The notes beneath the pieces were generated by a model that saw only the letters and a program-made list of their open reading frames with translations, was not told the DNA's origin and did not search any database. Of a stretch of DNA of 22,140 nucleotides, positions 8,513 through 15,928 are shown one piece after another. Origin of the DNA: Candidatus Woesearchaeota archaeon. GTDB taxonomy: Archaea; Nanobdellota; Nanobdellia; Woesearchaeales; GW2011-AR4. Where the stretch lies: positions 1 through 22,140 of the forward strand of contig JADHVE010000016.1 in the NCBI GenBank assembly GCA_016784195.1, in the 5' to 3' direction. The position numbers and the translations under genes were made by a program. Position 1 is the first letter of the stretch; the number at the start of each line of letters is the position of its first letter.

Positions 8513-9982
8513 ATGGCTAAAGAGGAGTTTGAAAAAGCTAAACGAGACTTTGAAGTTTTTTCTAAAGGTGTCGAACGGCTGGAAGAGTTAAAGCAGGAGC
8601 TGGGAAGCCTTAACACAAAAGGTTTTGAAAAAGAAGCGATACTGATTAAAGCGGACCTAAAAAATGTCTCGGCAATACCTAGAATAGAAAATCAGCTTAC
8701 AGGATTAAAAAGAAAGATTTCTGGCAAATATAAAAGAACTAAACCAAAAAAACACAAAAAATCGGCTGTTTCTAAACTTGAAAGCCAGATAGCAGAGCTT
8801 AAAGAAGCCATAAGAAAAACACCAAAACAGGTGAAACCTACAAAAACGGATTTAAAAAATACTCAGCAGATATCCAAGATTATTGGGCAGGTAGCTGGCC
8901 TCAGAACAATCATCAAAGGAATTGAAAAAGGAAGAAAAGATCCATTGGCAAAGACCGAGCTTAAGGTAATCAATGAGATACCTGTGATTGAACAGGAGAT
9001 ACTAGAGCTTAAAGAAGCCATTACACTGCTACGAAAAAAGAAAGGCGGCCTGACAAACGCTGAAAGTGAAAATATTGAAGAGATTCCAAAACTTGAAAGT
9101 AAGATTAAGGATTTAAAGAACTCAATTGAGGAAGCACATAAAAAAACCAGTTCAGGATTAAGAAAAATACCTGAATTAGAAAAAGAGATAAAAGGACTTA
9201 GAAAAGAGATTAAACCAAAAAGAATTTCGATAAAGGAAATTGATTATGAGGTAGGCTCTCTACTTGAAAAAGAATTTAAGGGTCTTCTTATGAACATCAA
9301 ATTTGAGCTGTCTCAAAGAATTAAAAGAAAAGAAAAGACATTAGAAGAAAAATTCAGTTATGACCTAAAAAAAGAGAATGAAGACCATAAAGCAAAACAA
9401 AATAAACTTGCTGCTTTATTTGCTGAAAAATTTGAGAACAAGGTTGAAGCAGAGCTTAAAAAAGATGTAGATAAAAGATTTAATAAAAAGCTAAAAGAGA
9501 AATCAGAGGCATATAATGTTTTACTTACCGGAAGACTCAATAAACAGCTTAAAGGTAAGGAATTGGCTTTAAGAAAAGAACTAACTAATGAGTTTATGAT
9601 TAAGAAAAATATCCTCTCCAAGAACTTAAAACAGGAGTATAATGAAAAGAAGATATTGCTGGAAAAACATTTGAAAAATAAAGAACTGGAGCTAAAGGAA
9701 AAAGAAGAAGAATTTGAGAGGAACCTAAAATGTAAGCTGGACATCCTTTACACAGAAACAATCAAGACACAGGAAGAAAAAATCCAAAAAGAGCTTGACT
9801 CAAAATATAAGTTTGAATTAAAAAAAGAGATAGAAGTAAGGAAAGAAAAGCTAAGCAATGAAATAAAAGAGGCAAAAAAAATGATCAAAAATGAGTTTGA
9901 AGCAAAATTTGCTCAAAAAGTTGAAGAGAAGGAAAAAGAGATAAGAGCAGAATTAACCAAGAAATTTAAAAGTTTGTTTTAG
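8513..9982 (+). CDS. Long charged coiled-coil protein (489 aa)
   Basis: The ATG is preceded by a good Shine-Dalgarno (GAGGTG at 8503-8508), which fixes the start. There is no signal peptide or membrane span, so it is predicted cytoplasmic. Residues 1-240 contain about five degenerate units, each with an I-P-x-[IL]-E motif followed by a short heptad stretch (AIPRIENQL, EIPVIEQEI, EIPKLESKI, KIPELEKEI; one unit has lost the Pro: ISKIIGQV). Residues of about 250-489 form one long, highly charged coiled coil of Lys/Glu heptads with few or no helix breakers. It lies 39 nt downstream of the giant surface protein gene with no promoter seen between them, so cotranscription is likely. It may bind the cytoplasmic tail of that protein or form filaments (inference). 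It matches no enzyme family that I recognise. Similarity to SMC or myosin in searches would be coiled-coil bias. Confidence 0.85.
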   Translation: MAKEEFEKAKRDFEVFSKGVERLEELKQELGSLNTKGFEKEAILIKADLKNVSAIPRIENQLTGLKRKISGKYKRTKPKKHKKSAVSKLESQIAELKEAIRKTPKQVKPTKTDLKNTQQISKIIGQVAGLRTIIKGIEKGRKDPLAKTELKVINEIPVIEQEILELKEAITLLRKKKGGLTNAESENIEEIPKLESKIKDLKNSIEEAHKKTSSGLRKIPELEKEIKGLRKEIKPKRISIKEIDYEVGSLLEKEFKGLLMNIKFELSQRIKRKEKTLEEKFSYDLKKENEDHKAKQNKLAALFAEKFENKVEAELKKDVDKRFNKKLKEKSEAYNVLLTGRLNKQLKGKELALRKELTNEFMIKKNILSKNLKQEYNEKKILLEKHLKNKELELKEKEEEFERNLKCKLDILYTETIKTQEEKIQKELDSKYKFELKKEIEVRKEKLSNEIKEAKKMIKNEFEAKFAQKVEEKEKEIRAELTKKFKSLF

Positions 9983-9992
9983 CTATTGAATA

Positions 9993-11222
9993 TTACTTCT
10001 TTAGCCATTCAACTTCTTCTTTACTCAAATCAAGTTCTTTAATTAAACTATCCCTGAAACTTTTATTTTTTATGAAAGCAATCTGCAGATAAGGCAAAGT
10101 TGATTTCAAAGCTTCTTTTTGCGAGCAATGAATTTTCTCAGCAATCTTTGCTGCTATTGCTTTTTTCTTCATGGATTTCTGTTTTGCCCACCATAATTTC
10201 AATATTCTCCCTGTGGGTTTGTACTCAACCATGCCTGTATATTTCTTGTCTTTTGAAACGGCAATCCCCGCAGTTATCAACAGATTGATATAAACTAAAA
10301 AGCGCCAGTGCTGCCATCTTCTTATGCGCCTGTTAAAAACATCTGCCTTGCTTAATTTATCATAAGCCCTGGCTAAATCTGCTGGTTTTGTATACTCCTT
10401 AGGGAGATTCTCATCCAGCCACAACAATTGCTCATCCAGATTCTCTCTGACATTATCAAAAGCAGTTTTTGCAACTTTAACATCAGTTGTCTTGAAAATC
10501 TTAATCAAAGCATTGATTATGGTATCTTCCTTATTCCTCTCTGCAAGCTCATCTAAGCTGCCTTTAGTCAACTCGTTAGTTCTTCCAGTCAAAGTTTGTA
10601 GATCATTTACTGCGGCTCTCGCATCTCCGCCTGCTCTCCTTGCAAGGCCCTTCAAAACATCTTCATCATACTTTATTTTTTCCTTATCGCAAATCTTTTT
10701 TAAAATCTTAAATATGGATAAATAATCCAGAGGCCCGAATTCAACCAGGTTGCATTTCCTCCTTAAAGCATTGAATTTATTTCCCCAGGGATTTGTCGCT
10801 GTTAAAATCATAGGAAAAGTGCTCTTCTCAACCAATTTAGTTATTGCCTGTATCCCTCCTCTGTCTTTTGTTCCTGACAAGCCGTCAATCTCATCAACAA
10901 GAATAACCTTACCCTTAGAAAACAAGCTTTGCTGGTTAACAGCAGCTCCAATCTTTAAATTGATTTGATTTTTATTCCTGAAATCGCTGGCATTCACTTC
11001 TACAATCTCTAAACCCAGTTCATCAGCTAAAACATAAACACTGCATGTTTTGCCAACACCGCTAGGGCCATAAGCCAAAGCTGCATTTTTCTTGCTTTTT
11101 TTAAAATATTCAATAAAATATTTTAAATCATTTAAAGCCTTATCCTGCCCGATTACATTATCACAATCAACCGGCTGGTATTTTTTAGTGAAAGGTATCA
11201 TAAACACAGTATGTTTTATCAT
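9993..11222 (-). CDS. rfcL: Replication factor C large subunit (clamp loader)
   Basis: This is the AAA+ ATPase that, with RfcS, loads the PCNA sliding clamp onto primed DNA. Visible motifs are the N-terminal PFTKKYQP box, Walker A GPSGVGKT (residues 52-59), Walker B ILVDEID (107-113) and sensor-1 TATN (141-144). These are followed by the LARRAGGDARAAVNDLQ lid region and a helical C-terminal collar. At 409 aa it is shorter than the usual 450-500 aa of archaeal RfcL; the charged C-terminal tail and PIP-type QxxLxxFF are not seen. Start: a TATA box (11244-11251) is centred about 25 nt upstream of the ATG at 11222, implying a leaderless message starting at MIKHTVF. The internal ATG at 11201 (MIPFTKKYQP) fits the family start better by homology but has no Shine-Dalgarno. 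The gene converges on the coiled-coil gene with a 10-nt gap. Confidence 0.93.
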   Translation of the reverse strand: MIKHTVFMIPFTKKYQPVDCDNVIGQDKALNDLKYFIEYFKKSKKNAALAYGPSGVGKTCSVYVLADELGLEIVEVNASDFRNKNQINLKIGAAVNQQSLFSKGKVILVDEIDGLSGTKDRGGIQAITKLVEKSTFPMILTATNPWGNKFNALRRKCNLVEFGPLDYLSIFKILKKICDKEKIKYDEDVLKGLARRAGGDARAAVNDLQTLTGRTNELTKGSLDELAERNKEDTIINALIKIFKTTDVKVAKTAFDNVRENLDEQLLWLDENLPKEYTKPADLARAYDKLSKADVFNRRIRRWQHWRFLVYINLLITAGIAVSKDKKYTGMVEYKPTGRILKLWWAKQKSMKKKAIAAKIAEKIHCSQKEALKSTLPYLQIAFIKNKSFRDSLIKELDLSKEEVEWLKK

Positions 11223-11243
11223 TTTATTAAGTTTTCCATAAAA

Positions 11244-11251
11244 TATTTAAA
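11244..11251 (-). promoter_or_regulatory. TATA box of rfcL
   Basis: TTTAAATA on the minus strand is centred 25 nt before the ATG at 11222. This spacing puts the transcription start at the start codon (leaderless). Confidence 0.6.
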
Positions 11252-11277
11252 TATGCCAAAAATGTTTATTAAATAAG

Positions 11278-11292
11278 GAATTTTAAAAATTC
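11278..11292. repeat. Short palindrome in the rfcL/valS divergent region
   Basis: GAATTTT-A-AAAATTC is a perfect 7+1+7 inverted repeat in the 179-nt gap between divergent rfcL and valS. It could be an operator or a chance AT-rich palindrome. The valS side has only a weak TATA candidate (TTAAAATAA, about 11374-11382) at the right distance from its ATG. Confidence 0.3.
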
Positions 11293-11401
11293 TGGGCATA
11301 CTGCACCCCGATAAATGATAGATTAATCAACAAGAACTCAGTTAGCTATTGAACCTGTAGCAATTCACAACTCATTAAAATAATTAATAAATAATTGAAA
11401 A

Positions 11402-13816
11402 ATGGACTTACCAAAAAATTACGACATAAAAGAATCAGAAAAAAAATGGCAGAAGTACTGGGAAAAAGAAGAAGTCTATAAATTTAACCCAGACAGCAAA
11501 GCAGAAGTCTACTCGATAGACACGCCTCCTCCAACAATTTCTGGAAGAATGCATATCGGGCATTCGTTTTCATTTAGTCAGCAGGATTTTGTAGCAAGAT
11601 TCCAAAGAATGCTTGGAAAAAATGTTTTCTATCCTTTTGGCACTGATGATAATGGGCTGCCAACAATAAGACTGATTGAAAGCATAAAAAAAGTGAAAGG
11701 AACAGAGATGAAAAGAAAGGATTTCATAAAATTATGCTTAAAAACTTTAGAGGAAATAAGGCCGAGCTTTATCCAGGACTGGAAAAACATCGGGATGAGC
11801 TGCGACTTCTCTATCTATTACACAACAATAAATGAGCACTGCCAGAGAATTTCTCAAAAATCATTCATTGATTTGTATAAAACAGGCAGAGAATACAGAA
11901 AAAGAACTCCGTTTATGTGGTGCCCTGAATGTCAGACAGCTATAGCTCAGGTTGAGATGGAAGATAAGGAAAAAGAATCCCAATTTGTCTATATGAAATT
12001 TGACACAACCCTGGGGGAAAAAATAACAATAGCAACCACAAGGCCAGAGCTTATGCCTGCCTGCGTCATGGTTCATGTCCATCCAAAAGACAAGCGCTAC
12101 AAAAAATTCATAGGGGGAAAAGCAAAAATCCCTTTCTTCAACCGAGAAGTTGATATTATGGCTAATGAAGATATAGATATGGAATTCGGCTCAGGAGCAG
12201 TTTACCACTGCACTTTCGGAGATATGGATGATGCCCGGTGGGTTGAAGAATTCAACATTCAGGCAATAGAAATAATGAATAAAGACGGAACACTAAATGA
12301 AAAAGCAGGAAAGTATAAAGGAATGAAATCAGAAGAGGCAAGACAAGCCATTATTAAAGATTTGGAAAAAGCAGGAAGAATAGAAAAAACAGAGCCAATA
12401 AAACATGTTGTAAACGTACATGAAAGGTGCAATACAGACATTGAGATTTTAATGACAGACCAATGGTTCATCAAATACTTAGGCTTAAAGGAACATTTCC
12501 TAAAAGCAGGTAAAAAACTAAATTGGCATCCTGAGCATATGCGCAACAGGTACGATAACTGGGTCAAAGGCCTTAAGTGGGATTGGTGCATCTCAAGGCA
12601 GAGAGACTTTGGAATTCCTATTCCGGTCTGGTACTGTAAAAAATGCAAAGAGATTATTCTGCCGGATGAAAAAGATTTGCCTGTTGACCCGACAGAAAAA
12701 AATCCAAAAAAGCCGTGCAAATGCGGCAGTAAAGAGTTCATTGGAGAAAAAGATACATTAGATACATGGGCAACCTCTTCTTTAACACCTCAAATAACAG
12801 CTGAGCTGTTTAAAGGCAAAAAAATATATGATAAGCTTTACCCAATGAGCTTAAGGCCTCAGGCTCATGATATAATCACTTTCTGGCTTTTCAATACTGT
12901 AGTTAAGTCCCAGCTCCATAATGATATCAACCCCTGGCAGGATGTTATGATTTCAGGCTGGGCTCTTGACCCTCACGGCAAAAAAATGTCCAAAAGCAAA
13001 GGAAATGTAGTTGAGCCTCAAAGTGTTCTGGAAAAATACGGAGCAGATTGCTTAAGGTTCTGGGCAGCAGGCTCTAAACTTGGAGAAGACCTTTCATTCC
13101 AGGAAAAAGACCTGGTAACAGGAAAAAAGTTTATTGTAAAGATATGGAATGCCAGCAAATTTGTTTTTATGCACCTAAATGATTATAAGATGGAGAAGCC
13201 AAAAAAGCTTGAATTGATAGACAGATGGCTCTTATCTAAATTAACAAATCTTATCAACAGCTCAACAAAAGCCTTTGAGAAGTATGAATACTCAAGAACC
13301 AAGTTAGACACTGAAAACTTCTTTTGGCACACATTTTGCGATAATTATTTAGAGATTGCAAAAGACCGATTATACAATGCAGATAAAAGAGGAAAAGAAA
13401 GCAGGATATCAGCACAATACACTCTCCACACTACTCTTTTAGCAATAATAAAACTAATGGCCCCCATAATGCCTTACATCACAGAAGAGATTTATGATAT
13501 TTATTATAAAAAACACGAAAAAGACAAAAGTATCCACCTATCTAAATGGCCTTCTCTTGATTTAACAAGCAAAAACGCAGAAGCTACAGGTGATTTTGCT
13601 GTTCATATTATACGGGAAATAAGAAAAGCCAAAGCAGAAAAGAATTTGTCATTAAAAAGCCCTGTTAAAAAAATAATTGCAAAAGGCAAGATTTCTAAAG
13701 AAGAATTTGAATCTGTAAAAGAAGACATAATAGCTTCAACAAACACAGAAGAGATTATTTTTGAAAAACTCGACAGAGATTCAAAGATTGATGAAGAGGT
13801 TTTGATAAATATTTAA
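11402..13816 (+). CDS. valS: Valyl-tRNA synthetase
   Basis: This class I synthetase charges tRNA-Val with valine in the cytoplasm. Visible features are PPPTISGRMHIGHSFSF (HIGH at residues 51-54), the editing/CP1 region (ATTRPELMPACVMVHVHPKD), and KMSKS at 528-532 in the context DPHGKKMSKSKGN. There are two candidate zinc sites: C174-x2-C177 with WCPEC context, and C412-x2-C415 with C439-x-C441. The PPPTISG-x-x-HIGHxFS signature separates it from IleRS and LeuRS. At 804 aa it is slightly short for an archaeal ValRS. The C-terminal anticodon-binding region ends in a short lysine-rich domain without the long coiled-coil arm of bacterial ValRS. The ATG directly follows an A-rich leader without Shine-Dalgarno. 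The gene converges on cysS. Confidence 0.95.
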   Translation: MDLPKNYDIKESEKKWQKYWEKEEVYKFNPDSKAEVYSIDTPPPTISGRMHIGHSFSFSQQDFVARFQRMLGKNVFYPFGTDDNGLPTIRLIESIKKVKGTEMKRKDFIKLCLKTLEEIRPSFIQDWKNIGMSCDFSIYYTTINEHCQRISQKSFIDLYKTGREYRKRTPFMWCPECQTAIAQVEMEDKEKESQFVYMKFDTTLGEKITIATTRPELMPACVMVHVHPKDKRYKKFIGGKAKIPFFNREVDIMANEDIDMEFGSGAVYHCTFGDMDDARWVEEFNIQAIEIMNKDGTLNEKAGKYKGMKSEEARQAIIKDLEKAGRIEKTEPIKHVVNVHERCNTDIEILMTDQWFIKYLGLKEHFLKAGKKLNWHPEHMRNRYDNWVKGLKWDWCISRQRDFGIPIPVWYCKKCKEIILPDEKDLPVDPTEKNPKKPCKCGSKEFIGEKDTLDTWATSSLTPQITAELFKGKKIYDKLYPMSLRPQAHDIITFWLFNTVVKSQLHNDINPWQDVMISGWALDPHGKKMSKSKGNVVEPQSVLEKYGADCLRFWAAGSKLGEDLSFQEKDLVTGKKFIVKIWNASKFVFMHLNDYKMEKPKKLELIDRWLLSKLTNLINSSTKAFEKYEYSRTKLDTENFFWHTFCDNYLEIAKDRLYNADKRGKESRISAQYTLHTTLLAIIKLMAPIMPYITEEIYDIYYKKHEKDKSIHLSKWPSLDLTSKNAEATGDFAVHIIREIRKAKAEKNLSLKSPVKKIIAKGKISKEEFESVKEDIIASTNTEEIIFEKLDRDSKIDEEVLINI

Positions 13817-13907
13817 TTCGTTTACTGTCAAAAGCTCGCGACCACTACCCAACACATATGACTCAGATTAAGCATAAACAAGAAAACACATACCGGGTTC
13901 TTAAGGG

Positions 13908-13951
13908 ATTCTTTTTGTAGATTTGGATAATTTTTCAGATAAAAAAAGAAT
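13908..13951. terminator. Possible bidirectional terminator between valS and cysS
   Basis: ATTCTTTTT (13908-13916) and AAAAAGAAT (13943-13951) form a 9-bp inverted repeat in the convergent valS/cysS gap. Each arm gives a T-run in its own direction of transcription (T-runs also near 13930), and archaeal RNA polymerase stops at T-runs. The rest of the 144-nt gap shows no gene. Confidence 0.4.
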
Positions 13952-13960
13952 TTCAACTTT

Positions 13961-15367
13961 TCAAACTTTCCCCAAAACAGAACCCTCAGAAGTATCTTTT
14001 ACCTCAAAACCTTTTTCCTTAATTTCATCTCTTAATTTGTCTGCTTGATTCCAATCTTTTTCTTTTCTTGCCTTCTCTCTTTCTTTAACCAGTTTCTGAA
14101 TTTCAACAGAAACCTTCTCTTCTTTAGTTTCCAAAACACCTAAAACACTGTCAAAATCCCTCATTAAACCATAAATATCTTCAGCATCTTTTTTTCCAAT
14201 CTTGTTTTCCATAATTAATGTATTTATCTTTTTAACAAGTTCAAAAACAACAGCCAAGGCATTTGAAATATTCAGATCATCATCCATCTCTTTCTCAAAG
14301 TTTTTCCTTGTATCTTCAATAATGGGTTTTATTTTTTTATTTGGTGGAATTTTTTTATTGGTATTTTTAATAGATTTTAATTTGACCACAAAATCATTTA
14401 ATCTCTGAATAGCATTCTCTGCAGCTTTAACGCTTTCTTCAGTAAAATTCAGCTGCTGCCTGTAATGAACAGAAAGCAAAAGATACCTTATAGCATTAGC
14501 ATTATAGCCTTTATTAAATAAATCTCTCAAAGTAAAGAAATTACCCAAAGACTTGGACATCTTCCTTCCGTTAACAAGCAGATGTTCATTATGAAACCAA
14601 TAATTGACGAATTTCTTCCCAGTCGCAGCCTCTGTTTGTGCCATCTCATTCTCATGGTGCGGAAACACTAAATCAATACCTCCCCCGTGAATGTCAAAAG
14701 GCTGCCCCAGATATTTTGTAGACATTGCAGAACACTCGATATGCCATCCAGGCCTTCCCTTGCCTATATCTGTCTCCCAGAAAACATCCCCGTCATCTTT
14801 ATCCCAAAATTTCCACAAGGCAAAATCCTGGGCTTGCTCTTTCTCATACTGGTCTGCCTTGATTCTTTTGCCAATCTCCAGCTCCTCTAATTTAACATGA
14901 GATAATTTACCATAATCCTTGAACTTAGAAATATCAAAATAGATTCCATCCTTTGCCTTATACGCAATCTTCTTATCTAACAATTTTTTTATTATAACAA
15001 CCATCTCTTTGATATGCTCTGTTGCCTTAGGAGAAAAATCTGCTTTGTTGATATTCAGTTTTTCTAGATCCTCAAAAAAAGCTTCTGTATACTCTTTAGT
15101 AAACTTATTTAATGGTTTATTTTTCTGCCTTGAGCCTTTGATTATCTTGTCATCTACATCAGTTATATTCATAACATGATTTACTTTGAAACCTTTATAC
15201 TTCAAATACCTCTTAAGAATATCTCCACAGATATAAGCCCTGAAATTGCCAATATGCGCAAAGTCATAAACAGTAGGCCCGCAAGTATACAATCCAGCAT
15301 GGCCTTTCTTAATCGGCTTGAATGTTTCTTTCTTCCTTGTTAAAGTATTATATAGTTTTAGTGTCAT
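13961..15367 (-). CDS. cysS: Cysteinyl-tRNA synthetase
   Basis: This class I synthetase forms Cys-tRNA-Cys. Motifs are LYTCGPTVYDFAHIGNFRAY (Cys29; HIGN at 38-41), the NITDVDDKII segment, RPGWHIECSAM (Cys212), IHGGGIDLVFPHHENE (His237, Glu241) and KMSKS at 269-273. Cys29, Cys212, His237 and Glu241 match the catalytic-site zinc ligands of the family. At 468 aa the length is normal. The C-terminal anticodon region ends with the usual RDEIKEKGFEVKDTSEG segment. The ATG at 15367 has no Shine-Dalgarno; an AT-rich TATA candidate (15407-15416, minus) would give a leader of about 20 nt. tRNA-Cys(GCA) sits 71 nt upstream on the same strand, so enzyme and substrate RNA are neighbours. Confidence 0.96.
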   Translation of the reverse strand: MTLKLYNTLTRKKETFKPIKKGHAGLYTCGPTVYDFAHIGNFRAYICGDILKRYLKYKGFKVNHVMNITDVDDKIIKGSRQKNKPLNKFTKEYTEAFFEDLEKLNINKADFSPKATEHIKEMVVIIKKLLDKKIAYKAKDGIYFDISKFKDYGKLSHVKLEELEIGKRIKADQYEKEQAQDFALWKFWDKDDGDVFWETDIGKGRPGWHIECSAMSTKYLGQPFDIHGGGIDLVFPHHENEMAQTEAATGKKFVNYWFHNEHLLVNGRKMSKSLGNFFTLRDLFNKGYNANAIRYLLLSVHYRQQLNFTEESVKAAENAIQRLNDFVVKLKSIKNTNKKIPPNKKIKPIIEDTRKNFEKEMDDDLNISNALAVVFELVKKINTLIMENKIGKKDAEDIYGLMRDFDSVLGVLETKEEKVSVEIQKLVKEREKARKEKDWNQADKLRDEIKEKGFEVKDTSEGSVLGKV

Positions 15368-15438
15368 TTTACTTGTTTATTAATTACAACAACTTTTTTT
15401 ATTGATTTTTATATTTATTGCTTTTTTAAAGAATAATA

Positions 15439-15511
15439 AGCGAGGAGCCGGATTCGAACCGGCGAATAAGCGGGTTGCAGCCGCTCGCCTTAACCACTTG
15501 GCCACCCTCGC
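15439..15511 (-). tRNA. tRNA-Cys (anticodon GCA)
   Basis: The minus strand folds as a full cloverleaf. The acceptor GCGAGGG pairs with TCCTCGC (one G-U at 7-66). The D arm is GCC...GGC with AGTGGTTAA loop bases. The anticodon stem AGCGG/CCGCT encloses loop CTGCAAC, giving anticodon GCA. The variable loop has 5 nt, and the T arm is GCCGG-TTCGAAT-CCGGC. The discriminator base is U73 (A at 15439 on the plus strand), the known identity base of tRNA-Cys. There is no intron and no encoded CCA. It lies directly upstream of cysS. Confidence 0.97.
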
Positions 15512-15535
15512 AGGTTTATAAGTTATACATCAAAC

Positions 15536-15561
15536 ATATAAAAAACTAACTGTTTTATATA
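15536..15561 (-). promoter_or_regulatory. TATA boxes upstream of tRNA-Cys
   Basis: Two candidates lie on the minus strand: TATATAAAA (15553-15561) and TTTTTATAT (15536-15544). The nearer one is centred 29 nt before the mature tRNA 5' end, so transcription would start almost at the tRNA. The farther one would give a leader of about 20 nt for RNase P. Confidence 0.5.
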
Positions 15562-15621
15562 GAAATAACTAACAACAACGCCAAAAATGATATTTATTCT
15601 TAAAATCTTTATTTTTTATTC

Positions 15622-15723
15622 TCATTTATTTTCAAAATCTTCTGTAGGATTATTTATATCTACTATTTGCAATCTTTCCAAAAACTCTTTTTTTTCCATT
15701 CTTTTATCACCTCGTTTAGTCAT
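15622..15723 (-). CDS. Small ORF (33 codons) with Shine-Dalgarno
   Basis: This is a short minus-strand frame starting MTKRGDKRMEKKEFL and ending NPTEDFENK. The ATG at 15723 is preceded by GAGGAG at 6-nt spacing. A second in-frame ATG at 15699 (25 codons) is preceded by GAGGTGAT, a near-perfect match to the anti-Shine-Dalgarno. There is an in-frame stop just upstream, so it is not the end of a longer gene. The peptide is hydrophilic and charged, with no membrane span and no Cys. The product is unknown to me. Two start signals in a row, in a window where most genes lack Shine-Dalgarno, argue for real translation. A TATA candidate and a hairpin lie upstream. Confidence 0.5.
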   Translation of the reverse strand: MTKRGDKRMEKKEFLERLQIVDINNPTEDFENK

Positions 15724-15765
15724 TCTTAACTCCTCTTAGAAATTTGAACAAAAAGGTTGTTAGAG

Positions 15766-15850
15766 AATGACAAAAAATTAACACACCTTGATGTGGAGAT
15801 ATGTAAACAGAACTGTAATTCTACTCCACACAAGGTTAATTTTTGTCATT
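15766..15850. repeat. 85-nt imperfect inverted repeat (hairpin)
   Basis: The left arm 15766-15798 (AATGACAAAAAATTAAC ... TGTGGAG) pairs with the right arm 15824-15850 (CTCCACACAAGG ... TTTGTCATT). Stem pairing covers about 27 bp, with extra bases only on the left arm (1, 3 and 1 nt), around a 25-nt loop. Read on the minus strand, it would sit at the very 5' end of the small-ORF transcript. It lies upstream of the thiM promoter, so it is not in the thiM leader. It could be a structured leader, a small RNA, or a MITE-like remnant. Confidence 0.75.
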
Positions 15851-15873
15851 AGAACTTATTTATGTCTAACTCA

Positions 15874-15881
15874 TATTTAAA
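15874..15881 (-). promoter_or_regulatory. TATA candidate for the small ORF/hairpin transcript
   Basis: TTTAAATA on the minus strand predicts a start near 15852, immediately before the hairpin arm that ends at 15850. The box is nearly palindromic, so its direction is uncertain. Confidence 0.35.
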
Positions 15882-15898
15882 TCTTTCCTTTAGTAAGA

Positions 15899-15906
15899 TA
15901 TTTAAA
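15899..15906 (+). promoter_or_regulatory. TATA box of thiM
   Basis: TATTTAAA is centred about 26 nt before the thiM ATG, which predicts a leaderless thiM message and leaves no room for a riboswitch. Confidence 0.6.
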
Positions 15907-15928
15907 CAAAGTCAGCCTCTCTGGAATT

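Noticed and set aside
9358..9744. Minus-strand Ser/Phe-rich open frame inside the coiled-coil gene
   Set aside because: It is an antisense reading of Lys/Glu codons, giving a low-complexity Phe/Ser product.
15766..15850. CRISPR repeat or replication origin at the long inverted repeat
   Set aside because: There is only one copy, with no spacer-repeat series. The CTCCACA arms do not match the origin-recognition boxes I know, and no orc1/cdc6 gene is nearby.
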